Below the pieces are notes generated by a model that made no database searches, had not been told where the DNA came from, and saw only the letters and a list, made by a program, of their open reading frames with translations. From Candidatus Nanosynbacter sp. TM7-075 (GTDB taxonomy: Bacteria; Patescibacteriota; Saccharimonadia; Saccharimonadales; Saccharimonadaceae): a stretch of DNA of 64,000 nucleotides. A program made the position numbers and the translations under genes. This document shows positions 31,753-42,600 of this stretch, piece after piece. The stretch covers positions 62,001-126,000 of the forward strand of contig NZ_JAJQJW010000001.1 of assembly GCF_022828255.1 (NCBI RefSeq), read 5' to 3'. Numbering within the stretch: the stretch's first letter is position 1; each line of letters starts with the position of its first letter.

Positions 31753-33723
31753 GTGAATAAATTTCGCCTCTCTTCTTCATATCAGCCCACGGGCGACCAG
31801 CCGCGAGCAATTGCTCAGTTGGTCGACGGTTTGGAAAAAGGTCAGCGCGAACAAACTTTATTAGGTGTGACTGGTTCAGGGAAGACATTTACGATGGCGA
31901 ATATTATCGCTAAGCGCAATGTGCCGACGCTGGTTTTGGCTCACAATAAGACTTTGGCGGCGCAACTTTTTTCTGAGTTTAAGGAATTTTTTCCGGACAA
32001 TGAAGTCCACTATTTTGTTAGCTATTTTGATTACTACCAGCCAGAGGCGTACATCGCTTCAAGCGACACTTACATCGAGAAAGATTCGAAAATCAACGAC
32101 GAAATTGATCGGCTTAGGCACGCTGCGACTTCTGCGCTGCTTACGCGCCGCGACGTAATTATCGTGGCGAGCGTGAGTTGTATTTACGGCATTGGTTCGC
32201 CAGAAACTTACGCTGACATGGCTATTAAATTGACCGTTGGTGAACGCCGAATTCAGGACAAGTTTATTCGCCTACTAACCGACATTCAGTATAAACGCAA
32301 TGACGTCGATTTTGCGCGCGGAACTTTTCGGGTGCGCGGCGATGTTGTGGATATTTTTCCAGCAGGCCAAGACACTGCGGTTCGCGTGGAATTCTTTGGC
32401 GATGAAATTGAGCGACTAACGAAGATCGACCCTTTGACCGGCGAGATTTTGGATCGGCCAGATCAATTGACAATTTTCCCGTCCAGCCACTATTCGACGC
32501 CACGTGAGCGAATTGAAAAAGCGATTGTCGGAATTGAGAATGAGTTTAATCAACGACTGAAATGGTTTGAGGATAACGGTAAGTTTTTAGAGGCACAAAG
32601 GCTAAGTCAGCGCACCAAATATGATTTGGAGATGTTGAAGGAAACTGGTTTTGTGAAAGGAATTGAGAATTATTCGCGCTATTTGACCGACCGAGAACCT
32701 GGCGAGCAGCCTGCGACTTTGATTGATTATTTTCCGGACGATTGGTTGCTTTTGGTTGACGAATCGCACATGACATTGCCGCAAGTTCGGGGAATGTACA
32801 ACGGTGATCGCGCCCGTAAGGAAGTTTTGGTTGAGCATGGTTTCCGTCTTCCGAGCGCACTAGACAATCGCCCGCTTCGATTTGACGAGTTCAATCAGCA
32901 TATTCATCAGGCAATTTACGTTTCCGCCACGCCGGGAGATTATGAGCTTTCTCATTCGCCAAAGCCAGCTGAGCAGCTGATTAGGCCGACTGGGTTGCTT
33001 GATCCGCCGATTGAAGTTCGACCAACCGATGGGCAAGTCGATGATTTGATGGAGGAAATTCGCCAGACGATTGCAAAAGGTCATCGCGTGTTGGTGACGA
33101 CGTTAACCAAGCGAATGGCGGAGGATTTGAGCGCTTATTTGACGGAAAACGGCGTGAAGACGGCGTATTTGCATAGCGAAATTGATACGCTGGAGCGTGG
33201 CGATATTCTGAAAGATTTGCGACTTGGAACGTATGATGTGCTGGTTGGAATTAATCTATTGCGCGAAGGTCTGGACCTTCCGGAGGTAAGTTTGGTGGCA
33301 ATTATGGACGCCGACAAGGAAGGTTTCTTGCGTAGTGAGCAGGCGCTAATTCAGACGATTGGGCGAGCGGCGCGGCACGTTGATGGGCGAGTTATTATGT
33401 ATGGCGACAATGTTACGGACAGTATGCGTCGAGCAATTGACGAAACGAATCGACGTCGAGCGATCCAGCAAAAATATAACGAAGAGCATAATATTACGCC
33501 GCAAACTATTCAGAAGAAAATTGACGACGGTTTGCGCTCGATTATTCCGCAGAAAGAATCTGATAAAAAGCCAAAGCTTAACCTGAAGAAAATTCCAAAG
33601 GATGAATATCCGGCTTTGATTAAAGATCTGACGGCGCAAATGGAACTGCATAGCGCTAATTTGGAATTTGAAAAAGCGGCGGAGCTGCGTGACTTAATTG
33701 CAGAAATTCGTCATACGATGTAG
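31753..33723 (+). CDS. uvrB: UvrABC system protein B
   Basis: DNA-damage recognition helicase-like subunit of nucleotide excision repair. Walker A GVTGSGKT is at residues 38-45, the beta-hairpin [10 protein letters not shown] at about 93, the Walker B-like [13 protein letters not shown] at about 333, and the C-terminal UVR motif ([13 protein letters not shown]) at about 640. The 656 residues are normal. Transcription from TAAAAT (31741-31746) would begin at the start codon, which is GTG at 31753: a leaderless GTG start, unusual. Confidence 0.97.
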   Translation: MNKFRLSSSYQPTGDQPRAIAQLVDGLEKGQREQTLLGVTGSGKTFTMANIIAKRNVPTLVLAHNKTLAAQLFSEFKEFFPDNEVHYFVSYFDYYQPEAYIASSDTYIEKDSKINDEIDRLRHAATSALLTRRDVIIVASVSCIYGIGSPETYADMAIKLTVGERRIQDKFIRLLTDIQYKRNDVDFARGTFRVRGDVVDIFPAGQDTAVRVEFFGDEIERLTKIDPLTGEILDRPDQLTIFPSSHYSTPRERIEKAIVGIENEFNQRLKWFEDNGKFLEAQRLSQRTKYDLEMLKETGFVKGIENYSRYLTDREPGEQPATLIDYFPDDWLLLVDESHMTLPQVRGMYNGDRARKEVLVEHGFRLPSALDNRPLRFDEFNQHIHQAIYVSATPGDYELSHSPKPAEQLIRPTGLLDPPIEVRPTDGQVDDLMEEIRQTIAKGHRVLVTTLTKRMAEDLSAYLTENGVKTAYLHSEIDTLERGDILKDLRLGTYDVLVGINLLREGLDLPEVSLVAIMDADKEGFLRSEQALIQTIGRAARHVDGRVIMYGDNVTDSMRRAIDETNRRRAIQQKYNEEHNITPQTIQKKIDDGLRSIIPQKESDKKPKLNLKKIPKDEYPALIKDLTAQMELHSANLEFEKAAELRDLIAEIRHTM

Positions 33724-33753
33724 AATGAAAATACTATTAGATTAGGAGGGATT

Positions 33754-34545
33754 ATGGCAACAAAAGAACAACCACAGCCAACAAACGTCGCGCAACCAGA
33801 AATGCCGATGCAACCAAATGCTTATCAAGCATATCCACAATATGCATACGAAGACCCAAATAAGGGCAAGGCGAAGATGCTAACTTTGGAATACGCTTTG
33901 GCAATGGGTTCGGCGATTATTTCAATCATGTTGCTGATTGACATCATAACTAAGGTGTTTGGTTTGTGGACAAATTCAACATCAATGTTATTAAGAAGTG
34001 TCGGCGGATTTTTCGCCCCATCGATGGTAACTCAGGGAACGGGAATTATTGCAGCGTCAGTATTTGCTGTGCTTTTGGCTGTATTGTCACTAGTTCTATT
34101 CTCTCGTGTATCAAAAGCCGTTCCAGAGCGTGAAGGCTACACAAAGCGAACAGCTTACAAGTTGGTAACTTACGGCGGTTTGGCGGTTTTGATTATTCCA
34201 GCTGTCGACTTGGCTGCTCGATTGGTAAGCATTTTGATCAACTCATTGCTGTTTATCGGCGTTGGTGACGGTGGCGAATTCTATAAGAGTTTGTACTTGG
34301 GTGAATTCTTGCCATACGCATTAGCTCTTGCAATTGTTGCTACTGGCGCTTACTTCATTTGCCAAATTGTCAAAGGACGCAATATGTCAAAGGCTTTGTC
34401 TTTGATGTTGATTGTGGCTTCTTCTGTCGTACTATTGACTGGCGCTATCACAATCGCTGTCAAAGCGCACGACACGGGTAGCTCAGTAAAGACTATTCCA
34501 TCAGACTACAGCCGCTATAAGAACTACCAAGATTACTCAATGTAA
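33754..34545 (+). CDS. Membrane protein, possibly DUF5671-like
   Basis: An N-terminal Pro/Gln/Tyr-rich cytoplasmic segment (about residues 1-40: QPNAYQAYPQYAYEDP) precedes four or five membrane helices (about 45-70, 90-118, 138-168, 188-210 and 215-235) and a short tail with Tyr residues. The helix pattern resembles DUF5671 membrane proteins known from this phylum, but without a decisive motif. AGGAGGG lies six bases before the ATG. An efficient terminator follows, so it is monocistronic. Confidence 0.65.
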   Translation: MATKEQPQPTNVAQPEMPMQPNAYQAYPQYAYEDPNKGKAKMLTLEYALAMGSAIISIMLLIDIITKVFGLWTNSTSMLLRSVGGFFAPSMVTQGTGIIAASVFAVLLAVLSLVLFSRVSKAVPEREGYTKRTAYKLVTYGGLAVLIIPAVDLAARLVSILINSLLFIGVGDGGEFYKSLYLGEFLPYALALAIVATGAYFICQIVKGRNMSKALSLMLIVASSVVLLTGAITIAVKAHDTGSSVKTIPSDYSRYKNYQDYSM

Positions 34546-34562
34546 TAAAACTTGGAAAAATA

Positions 34563-34593
34563 AAGTCGCTCACTTTGATGGGCGGCTTTTTTT
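34563..34593 (+). terminator. Terminator between the 33754 gene and gatC
   Basis: AAGTCGCTCA (34563-34572) pairs with TGGGCGGCTT (34579-34588), with two wobble pairs, followed by a run of T to 34593. The gatC -10 box lies only five bases further on. Confidence 0.85.
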
Positions 34594-34610
34594 AGTGGTA
34601 TAATATTGGT

Positions 34611-34898
34611 ATGATAACTATTTCTACCAGCGATATTCAGCACTTGGCGAGTTTGAGTAGTCTGGCATTGACTGATGACGAAACCGACGGACTGCGCCAA
34701 GATTTGGAAAATATAATTGGCTATATTGAGCAGTTGGGCGAGCTTGATGTGCCGGGTGTTGAGCCGACTTATCAAGTTACAGGATTGAGCAATGTTTGGC
34801 GCGAGGATGAAGTTCAGGCGGGGATTCCTGTTGAGAAATTGCTCAATTTAGCGCCAGAAAAACAGAATAACCAAGTGAAAGTTCCGCAGGTATTGTAA
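34611..34898 (+). CDS. gatC: Asp/Glu-tRNA amidotransferase subunit C
   Basis: Small belt subunit that holds GatA and GatB together in the amidotransferase that converts Glu-tRNA-Gln to Gln-tRNA-Gln. Typical features are the LASLSSLALTDDE and LENIIGYIEQLGELD segments and a C-terminal VPQVL. At 95 residues it is of normal size. Leaderless promoter: extended -10 TGGTATAAT (34596-34604) ends six bases before the ATG. Overlaps gatA by 1 base. Confidence 0.93.
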   Translation: MITISTSDIQHLASLSSLALTDDETDGLRQDLENIIGYIEQLGELDVPGVEPTYQVTGLSNVWREDEVQAGIPVEKLLNLAPEKQNNQVKVPQVL

Positions 34899-36268
34899 TG
34901 AGTAGGATTAGTGATTTTATTGGCAAGAGCGCGGTCGAGAACGTAAAAGAAGCATTGCGACGAGCGCGTGAAATTGAGGAGTATAATGCGCTGCTTAGCT
35001 TGACGGAAGAGCGTGCGCTGGAGCGAGCAGAAAAAGTTGATGCTGGCGAGATTTCTGGACGATTGGCGGGCGTGCCATTTGTCGTGAAGGACAATTTTTT
35101 GGCGTTTGGTGCGCCAACGACTGCCGCTTCAAAAATGTTAGAAAACTTTAACGCTCCACTACAGGCGACGGCTGTTGAGAAATTGGAAGCGGAAGGTGCG
35201 ATCTGCATCGGTAAGGCGAATTTGGATGCTTTTGCGCACGGCGGTTCGACGGAAAACTCGGCATTTGGTCCAACTAAGAACGCTGCAGATGAAACGCGAG
35301 TTGCTGGTGGATCATCTGGTGGATCGGCGGTAGTTACGGCGCTCGACGTGGTTCCGTTTGCGCTTGGTACGGATACTGGCGGTTCGATTCGTCAGCCAGC
35401 CAGCTTTAACGGAGTGGTTGGAATTAAGCCGACTTATGGGGCAGTTAGTCGTTATGGCGTAGTGGCGATGGCGTCAAGCACGGACACAATTGGTTGTTTT
35501 GCTACGAACGCTGAAGATGCGGACTTGGTGATGGAAATTATGGCTGGTCGCGATGATAAAGATATGACGACTTTGTCTGATTTTTGGAATAACCAACCAG
35601 AATTTGCAAAGAAAAAAATAGGTCTAGTTAAGCAATGTATGACCGACGACGTGGACGCGGAAGTCCGCCAAAAAACGCTTGATTATGCGGAGAAATTGAA
35701 GAAGCTTGGCTATGAAATTGAAGAAGTAGATTTGAGTATGATGCAACATTCGCTGGCGATGTATTACATAATTGTGCCGGCGGAATTGTCCTCGAATTTG
35801 GCGCGATATGACGGCGTGCGATATGGTCATCAAGCAGCGGAAGTAAAAACTTTGGCGGAACTTTACGGTCGCAGTCGAAATGAAGGTTTCATGACTGAGA
35901 ATAAGCGACGAATTATGATAGGAAGTTTCGTATTGTCAAGCGGATTCTTCGACGCTTACTATATGCAGGCCCAAAAAGCCAGGACGCTACTTATTGACGA
36001 ATTTAAGAAGTTATTTACCGAATATGACGCGCTATTGATGCCGGTTGCGCCGACTCCTGCGTTTAAGATTGGGGAAAATGCTAGCGATCCGATAAAAATG
36101 TATTTGGCGGACATTATGACTGTGCCGGCAAGTTTGGCTGGGCTTCCTGCAGTTGCCGCGCCGGCTGGAAATAGCGATGAAGGATTGCCAATTGGCGTGC
36201 AGCTTATCGGCGATTATAAGTCGGACAAGAACTTGCTGAAGCTGGTTTCGGAAGTGGAGAAGATTTGA
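34898..36268 (+). CDS. gatA: Asp/Glu-tRNA amidotransferase subunit A
   Basis: Amidase-signature subunit that releases ammonia from glutamine. The Ser-cis-Ser-Lys triad is visible as VVKDN (Lys about 64), GGSSGGSAV (about 137-145) and DTGGSIRQPAS (about 162), and the family block continues with GVVGIKPTYG. The 456 residues are slightly short of the usual 480 but all domains are present. The gene is joined to gatC by a 1-base overlap and to the unknown 36268 gene by another. Confidence 0.96.
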   Translation: MSRISDFIGKSAVENVKEALRRAREIEEYNALLSLTEERALERAEKVDAGEISGRLAGVPFVVKDNFLAFGAPTTAASKMLENFNAPLQATAVEKLEAEGAICIGKANLDAFAHGGSTENSAFGPTKNAADETRVAGGSSGGSAVVTALDVVPFALGTDTGGSIRQPASFNGVVGIKPTYGAVSRYGVVAMASSTDTIGCFATNAEDADLVMEIMAGRDDKDMTTLSDFWNNQPEFAKKKIGLVKQCMTDDVDAEVRQKTLDYAEKLKKLGYEIEEVDLSMMQHSLAMYYIIVPAELSSNLARYDGVRYGHQAAEVKTLAELYGRSRNEGFMTENKRRIMIGSFVLSSGFFDAYYMQAQKARTLLIDEFKKLFTEYDALLMPVAPTPAFKIGENASDPIKMYLADIMTVPASLAGLPAVAAPAGNSDEGLPIGVQLIGDYKSDKNLLKLVSEVEKI

Positions 36269-36687
36269 TGGACGGATTGATGGTTGCGATAGTTGTTGCG
36301 GCGTTGATTATCGGCGCCTTGCTGATGATTTTCATTCAATTGACTTCTCGTGGTCGCGGTCAAATTGACAAGGAAATGTATCAGAGGGTTTGGCGGCAAA
36401 TTTTGCGCAATGTTGAAACCAGAAAATCGGAAAGTATGCAGATGGCGATAATGAATGCGGACAAGTTGCTGGACAAAGCTATGCGCGACTGCGGCGTGGC
36501 TGGCGAGACGATGGGTGAACGTATGAAATCTCGCAAGGGATATTGGAGCGATGAAAATGGGCTTTGGGCGGCACATAAATTGCGTAATCAAATTGCCCAC
36601 GAAACCAACGTAACGGTAACGGCGCAGAGTTTTCGTCGAGCTATGGCGAGTTTTGAACAGGCATTAAAAGATTTGGGAGCATTATAA
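36268..36687 (+). CDS. Unknown membrane-anchored protein encoded between gatA and gatB
   Basis: One N-terminal membrane helix (about residues 3-26) and a helical cytoplasmic part ending in a H-K-L-R-N-Q-I-A-H-E segment (about residue 105). That segment looks like the R-N-x-x-A-H-E motif of HEPN-type helical domains. No assigned family. Start and stop each overlap the flanking gat genes by one base, so it is an integral member of the operon. A role with the amidotransferase or tRNA is an inference from position only. Confidence 0.75.
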   Translation: MDGLMVAIVVAALIIGALLMIFIQLTSRGRGQIDKEMYQRVWRQILRNVETRKSESMQMAIMNADKLLDKAMRDCGVAGETMGERMKSRKGYWSDENGLWAAHKLRNQIAHETNVTVTAQSFRRAMASFEQALKDLGAL

Positions 36688-38135
36688 TGAGTGTATATGA
36701 CGATTATGAAATGACAATTGGTATTGAATGTCACGTTCAGCTAGCGACGAAAACCAAGCTATTTAGCCCGGCCGATAATGACGCTCGCGATGCTGAGCCG
36801 AATAGCAAGACGCATCAGATTGACTTTGGTTTGCCGGGGATGTTGCCAGTTTTGAACAAGCACGCTGTTGAGTTGGCGGTTCGCGCTGGAAAAGCCTTGA
36901 ATTCGCCAATTGCACACGTTAGCCGATTTGACCGAAAACATTATTTTTATCCAGATTTACCAAAGGGCTATCAGACTTCGCAGATGTATAATCCGATTAT
37001 TCTGGCTGGATATGTCGATGCGCCGTTGGAAGATGGTTCTTTGAAACGCGTGCGAATTGATCATGCTCACATGGAGGAAGATGCTGGTAAATTGACACAT
37101 CACGACGGCTATTCGTTGGTCGATCTTAACCGCGCTGGCACGCCGCTGATTGAGATTGTTTCTGAGCCAGATATGCATTCGGCTGAGGAAGCCAAAGCTT
37201 ACGTTTCGGAGCTTCATAAATTGATGGTTTACGCGGGCGTGACTTATGGCAATTTGTACCACGGAAATATGCGATTTGACGTTAATATTTCGGTGGCAAA
37301 GAAGGGTGCGACAGAGCTTGGAAAGCGCGCAGAAATTAAGAACCTCAATTCCTTCCGCAGTGTTGAAAGGGCCGCCGAGTATGAGTTCAAGCGCCAAGTC
37401 GATGTCTTGGAGCGTGGCGAAGAAGTTGTTCAGGAGACCAGGGGTTGGAATGATGACAAGCAGATAACTATTTCTCAGAGGTCAAAGGAAGACGCGCAGG
37501 ATTATCGTTATATGCCAGATCCAGATATTCCGCCAGTTGTGTTGACTGACGAGGTGATTGCTGAAATTCAGTCCAAGGTGCCGATGCTCCCAGGTGAATA
37601 TAGGGAAAAATGGAGCGCGCTGAACTTGGACAAATCTGTTATCAATTCGCTTTTGTCTAATCAGGATTACGCCCAGATTACATTGGAAGTTCAGGAAAAG
37701 TCTGGCGAGGCTTCCGCTAAGCGAGTCGCGCATTGGTTTGCGAGTGCATTGACGGCTTCTGATGAAAGTGACGCGCAAATGGACAGTGAATCTATACGTG
37801 TGGCGGTTGATGATTTAATAGAATTGGCTGAAATGACAGAGAAGTCTGAAGTTTCCAGCACGAATGCGAAGGAGTTATTTAATGAGCTTCTGGCTGGCGC
37901 AAAAAATCCGCGCAAGCTTGCCGAAGAGAAGAATTTGTTGCAGGTTTCTGATGAATCGGCGATTGCTGCAATCGTTGACGAAGTTCTGAATGATCCAGCT
38001 TCGGCGGCGTCAATTGCAGATATCAAGGCTGGAAAAGATAAGGCTATTGGCTATTTGGTTGGGCAAGTCATGAAGAAGTCTAAGGGTCAAGCCAACCCAA
38101 GCCTTGCGCAAAAACTGATTCGCGAGAAACTTTAG
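36687..38135 (+). CDS. gatB: Asp/Glu-tRNA amidotransferase subunit B
   Basis: Subunit that binds misacylated tRNA, activates the carboxylate with ATP and transfers ammonia from GatA. The signature GIECHVQLATKTKLFS is at the N-terminus, with DFGLPGMLPVLN (about 47), RKHYFYPDLPKGYQTSQ (about 84) and LVDLNRAGTPLIEIVSEPD (about 146). The C-terminal helical YqeY-like domain (about 330-482) is complete. The overlap with the upstream gene suggests translational coupling of the whole operon. Confidence 0.96.
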   Translation: MSVYDDYEMTIGIECHVQLATKTKLFSPADNDARDAEPNSKTHQIDFGLPGMLPVLNKHAVELAVRAGKALNSPIAHVSRFDRKHYFYPDLPKGYQTSQMYNPIILAGYVDAPLEDGSLKRVRIDHAHMEEDAGKLTHHDGYSLVDLNRAGTPLIEIVSEPDMHSAEEAKAYVSELHKLMVYAGVTYGNLYHGNMRFDVNISVAKKGATELGKRAEIKNLNSFRSVERAAEYEFKRQVDVLERGEEVVQETRGWNDDKQITISQRSKEDAQDYRYMPDPDIPPVVLTDEVIAEIQSKVPMLPGEYREKWSALNLDKSVINSLLSNQDYAQITLEVQEKSGEASAKRVAHWFASALTASDESDAQMDSESIRVAVDDLIELAEMTEKSEVSSTNAKELFNELLAGAKNPRKLAEEKNLLQVSDESAIAAIVDEVLNDPASAASIADIKAGKDKAIGYLVGQVMKKSKGQANPSLAQKLIREKL

Positions 38136-38169
38136 AATTGCTGAAATAATAGGGAATAGGAGCTGAAAT

Positions 38170-39063
38170 ATGAGAAAACCGACTAAAGCTATCATCGCCG
38201 CTGCCGGTTTTGGTACGCGATTTTTGCCACAAACTAAAGCCATGCCAAAGGAAATGTTGCCGCTGATTGATAAGCCGATTATTCAATACGTCGTCGAGGA
38301 ATTGGTTGAGGCTGGCATTAAAGACATCATTATTATCGGTAGCGCGAATAAGCGAGCAATCGAGGATCATTTTGACGAGCCGAATGAAGAACTTTTGGCT
38401 AATTTGCGCGCTGGCGGTCCTAAAAAACAGCCGTTCATTGACGCGGTGCAGAATCTGGCTGATATGGCGAACTTTATTTATATTCGCCAAAAAGGTCCGT
38501 ACGGCAACGCAACACCTTTGGCTTGCGCCTCACATTTGATTCATCATGACGAGCCTGTGATTTACACATTTGCGGATGACTTTATTGCGGCTAGTCCAAG
38601 TCGTTTCAAGCAAATGATCGAGGCGTCAGAAAGCTTAGATGGAGCGGTTCTGTCGTGTAAGAAAATCACTGATGACGCGGAGTTTGATCGTTATGGAGTC
38701 GTCAACGGTCAAGCAGTGAAGGACGGCGTTATAAAAATGACGAATATCGTTGAAAAGCCGGGCAAGGAGAACGCGCCTTCTGATTTGGCGAGCGTTAGTA
38801 GCTATTTACTTCCGGGTGAAATTTTCGGCTATCTAGACAAAGCCAAGGAAGAGTTTGACGGCAACGGCGAGTTTACGATTCAGCCAATTATGCAACAAAT
38901 GATTGATGATGGTTTTGATTTTTACGGCGTAGAGATTACGAACGGCACTTATTACGACACTGGCGACAAATTGGAATATCTAAAAACGGTGATCGACTTT
39001 GGGTTACGTGATCCTAACTTCGGCGATAAATTGCGTGCTCATCTGGCGGATCGCCTAAAATAA
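38170..39063 (+). CDS. galU: UTP-glucose-1-phosphate uridylyltransferase
   Basis: Makes UDP-glucose for surface polysaccharide and glycolipid synthesis. The nucleotidyltransferase signature AAGFGTRFLPQTKAMPKEM is at residues 11-29, and IEKPGKE-type (VEKPGKENAPSD, about 193) and GTYYDTGDK (about 258) match GalU. The 297 residues are normal. TAGGAGCTG precedes the ATG. It follows gatB after 34 bases with no terminator, so readthrough from the gat operon is possible. Confidence 0.95.
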   Translation: MRKPTKAIIAAAGFGTRFLPQTKAMPKEMLPLIDKPIIQYVVEELVEAGIKDIIIIGSANKRAIEDHFDEPNEELLANLRAGGPKKQPFIDAVQNLADMANFIYIRQKGPYGNATPLACASHLIHHDEPVIYTFADDFIAASPSRFKQMIEASESLDGAVLSCKKITDDAEFDRYGVVNGQAVKDGVIKMTNIVEKPGKENAPSDLASVSSYLLPGEIFGYLDKAKEEFDGNGEFTIQPIMQQMIDDGFDFYGVEITNGTYYDTGDKLEYLKTVIDFGLRDPNFGDKLRAHLADRLK

Positions 39064-39078
39064 TGTATAATAAATAGC

Positions 39079-39366
39079 ATGAACGGATTGCTTATTATTC
39101 TAGTGGTTTTGATGGTGATTTTTGTCATCATGATGATCGCTATGACAATTTCTATCATCAAATTAACGCGTCAAATTCGTCAAACCCAGCAGAACGTGGA
39201 GGCAATAAGTCAGCGAATTGCTAACTTAAATGGAATTGTAAGTACGGTTTCAATTGGCGTGGAACTAGCCAAAAGCTTCGCTTCAAAGAGCGGATTTTTC
39301 TCGAAATTTTTCTCAAAGAAAAAGGTAAGAAAGAGTGAAAAAGTCAGCCAAAGAACAGCCAAATAA
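39079..39366 (+). CDS. 95-residue protein with N-terminal membrane helix
   Basis: A strongly hydrophobic N-terminus (about residues 3-29), a coiled-coil-like helix (31-58) and a basic end (SKKKVRKSEK), a layout reminiscent of DUF948-like proteins, though too short to assign. Its -10 TATAAT (39066-39071) ends seven bases before the ATG. The 3' end overlaps the next gene by 32 bases. Confidence 0.65.
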   Translation: MNGLLIILVVLMVIFVIMMIAMTISIIKLTRQIRQTQQNVEAISQRIANLNGIVSTVSIGVELAKSFASKSGFFSKFFSKKKVRKSEKVSQRTAK

Positions 39367-39631
39367 GTTGGCGAAGAAAATTGTTCGCGATAATGAAAAC
39401 GGTGCTCGTCGGGCGATTTTGGAGGATTTGTTTTTTGATTTTCATAAATCTCGCCATCAAGTTTACTGGGTGAATTTTGTTCGCGGAATTTTCTTTGGTC
39501 TTGGAAGCGCTTTGGGTGCGACGTTATTGATTGCGATATTGATTTGGATTTTGGGGCAATTTGCCGACATTTTCCCGCCGTTGGCTGATTTTATCAACCA
39601 CTTAATTGAGACAATGCAACGTCGTCAATAG
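39335..39631 (+). CDS. DUF5665-type membrane protein
   Basis: A 98-residue protein with a basic N-terminus, one or two membrane segments (about residues 50-75 and a C-terminal amphipathic helix) and the FFDFHKSRHQVYWVNFVRGI segment ahead of an FGLGSALGATLL helix, the DUF5665 pattern. Start is GTG at 39335 inside the preceding gene; AAGG lies about 10 bases upstream. Function unknown. The long overlap implies coupled translation. Confidence 0.65.
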   Translation: MKKSAKEQPNKLAKKIVRDNENGARRAILEDLFFDFHKSRHQVYWVNFVRGIFFGLGSALGATLLIAILIWILGQFADIFPPLADFINHLIETMQRRQ

Positions 39632-39650
39632 CGTGCTATAATTGTTATTA

Positions 39651-42600
39651 ATGACTGAGGGGAAAAGCGAACAATCATCGTCGGCGGCTTTGAAGCCGTC
39701 AGATTTCGTACATCTTCATAATCACACTTTCCATTCGGTGCTGGACGGATTGACTAAGATTCATGACTTGGTCGATAAGGTTAAGGAGCTCGGGATGGAG
39801 GCTGCCGCCGTAACTGATCACGGCACGATGAGTGGCATTTTGGACTATTACAAGACTGCCAAAAAAGCGGGAATTAAACCGATTATCGGAATTGAAACTT
39901 ACGTGGCGACTCGTTCTCGATTTGATCGCGATCCAGGCAAGGACAAGCAGCGTTTTCACTTGACCGTGCTGGCGATGAACAACACGGGTTTTCACAACTT
40001 GATGAAGTTGTCGACGCGCGCCAATCTGGAGGGAATGTATTATAAGCCGCGAATTGACCATGATTTGTTGGAGGAGTTGAATGAGGGGCTGATTGTTCTG
40101 AGTGGTTGTGCGAGCGGTGAAATTGGCGTGGCGCTGAAAGAAGATGATTATGATCGCGCTCGTGATATTGCCAAGTGGTACAAGTCGATTTTTGGCGATC
40201 GTTATTATTTGGAACTACAGGACCACGGACATCCGAAGTCGAACACGCATTGGGATGTGCAGGCGAAGATTAACGAGGGCTTGCTCAAGCTTTCAAAAGA
40301 GCTTGATATTGAAATGGTAGTGACTTGTGATGGTCACTATTTGACGCACGAATATCAAGACGCGCACGAGATTCTGCTTTGTGTTGGGACGGGTTCGTAT
40401 CTTAGTGATGAAAAGCGAATGAGCTTGAAGGATTTTGAACTTCACTTGACGGATCCGCGCGATATTATCGATCACTGGGGCGAGGAATTTCCTGAAGTTA
40501 TTCGCAACACGAAAAAAATAGCTGATCGCTGCGATGTTGAGATTGAGCTTGGGCGAATTCTTATTCCAAAATATCCATTGCCAGACGGCGAGAACGAACA
40601 TTCGTATCTGCTTAGATTGACATATCAAGGTTTGTTGCAGCGTTACAATGGAGCTTCGAAGGAGGAGGCTGAAAAGTTGGATCCTGACGAGATTATTCCG
40701 AAGCTGTCTGATGAGGTTCGTGAACGCGCTGAGATGGAGCTTGGCGTGATGGGAAATATGGGCTATGAAGGTTATTTCTTGATCGTCCAGGATTTTATCA
40801 ACTGGGGAAAATCTCAAGGAATTGTTTTTGGTCCAGGGCGTGGTAGTGCGGCTGGCTCGATTGTTGCGTATGCATTGAACATTACAGATCTTGACCCTCT
40901 AAAATACGGTTTGCTATTTGAGCGATTCCTTAATCCTGATCGTATTTCTATGCCCGACATCGACGTCGATATTCAGGATACGCGTCGCGATGAAGTGATT
41001 GAATATTGTGCAAAAAAATACGGCGAAGATCACGTCAGTAATATCGCAACGTTTGGCAAGATGTTTGGTCGTATGGCAGTGCGTGATGTTGCCAGGGTTT
41101 TGGAAGTTCCGTACGCTGAGAGCGACCGCTTGGCGAAGTTAGTTCCGCCACCAAACCAGGGGCGACATATTCCGTTGTCTGTGAGTATTAAAGAGGATGC
41201 GGACCTTCGGAATGAATATGAAAATAATCCGACTGCGAAGGAAGTTCTGGATTATGCAATTCAGCTGGAAGGGACGATTCGTAGCCACGGCGTTCATGCC
41301 TGTGGCGTGGTGATCGCGCCAGATACGTTGGCTAACTATATCCCGCTTGAAATGGCGCAAAAGGGCGTGGTGGCAACTCAGTTCCCGATGGGCGAGGTTG
41401 AAGAACTGGGGCTATTGAAGATGGACTTCTTGGGGCTTTCGAACCTCACGATTATTAATAACGCCATGAGGATTATCCGAAAAGCTTACAAGAAAGAAAT
41501 TAATCTTTCGGAGCTGCCGCTTGATGATAAAAAAACGTATGAGCTATTTCAGCGCGGCGACACGACTGGCGTATTCCAGTTGGAATCGGCGGGAATGAAG
41601 CGATATTTGCGTGGACTGAAGCCGACTACGTTTGAAGATATTATTGCTATGGTGGCTCTTTATCGTCCGGGTCCAATGCAGTTTATTGACAGTTTTATTA
41701 GGCGCAAACACGGCGAAGAAGAAATAACTTATCTGCATTCTGGAATGAAAAACTCGCTGAAAAATACTTACGGAATTTTGGTCTATCAGGAGCAGTTTAT
41801 GCAGATTTCTAAGGAATGGTGTGGATTTACTGGTGGTCAGGCTGACACATTGCGTAAGGCTGTTGGTAAGAAGAAAATTGACTTGATGAAAAAGGTCAAA
41901 CCTGAATTTGTCGAGGGTGCGGTTAAAGTTGGTGGCGCAACTAAGGAAATTGCGGAAACGTTCTGGACTCAGCTGGAAGAATTCGCCAACTATTGTTTCA
42001 ATAAGTCGCACGCCGCTTGTTATGGTTTGATCGCCTATTGGACGGCTTATCTGAAGGCGCATTATCCTGACGCGTTTATGGCAGCGCTTATGACTAGCGA
42101 CCATGACGACACTGATCGTCTGGCAATTGAAATTACTGAATGTAAGCACATGGGAATTAGCGTGCTGAGTCCTGACGTAAACGAATCGTTCGTTGAGTTT
42201 GCCGTGGTGCCGAATGAGAATAAAATTCGTTTCGGAATGTCGGCGGTGAAGGGTGTTGGTGTTGGTGCGGTCGAGGAAGTTCTACGGGCGCGCGAAGATG
42301 GACCGTTTACGTCGGTTGAGGATTTTGCTAGGCGCGTTTCAACCAGCAAGTTCAACAGAAAAGCCTGGGAGTCGCTTATTAAGTCTGGTGCGTTTGATGA
42401 TATGGGCGATCGATCTGATTTACTATTCAATCTGGATTCCATTACGTCATTTGCGTCCAAGCTCCAAAAAGAAGCCGCCAGTGGGCAGACCAATTTGTTC
42501 GGAATGTTGGGTGGCGATGACGCGGCGAGCGTCCAATCGACTCTTCATCTCCAGAAGGCTCCTGTGAAACACGACGATAAAGAGCGCTTGATGTGGGAGC

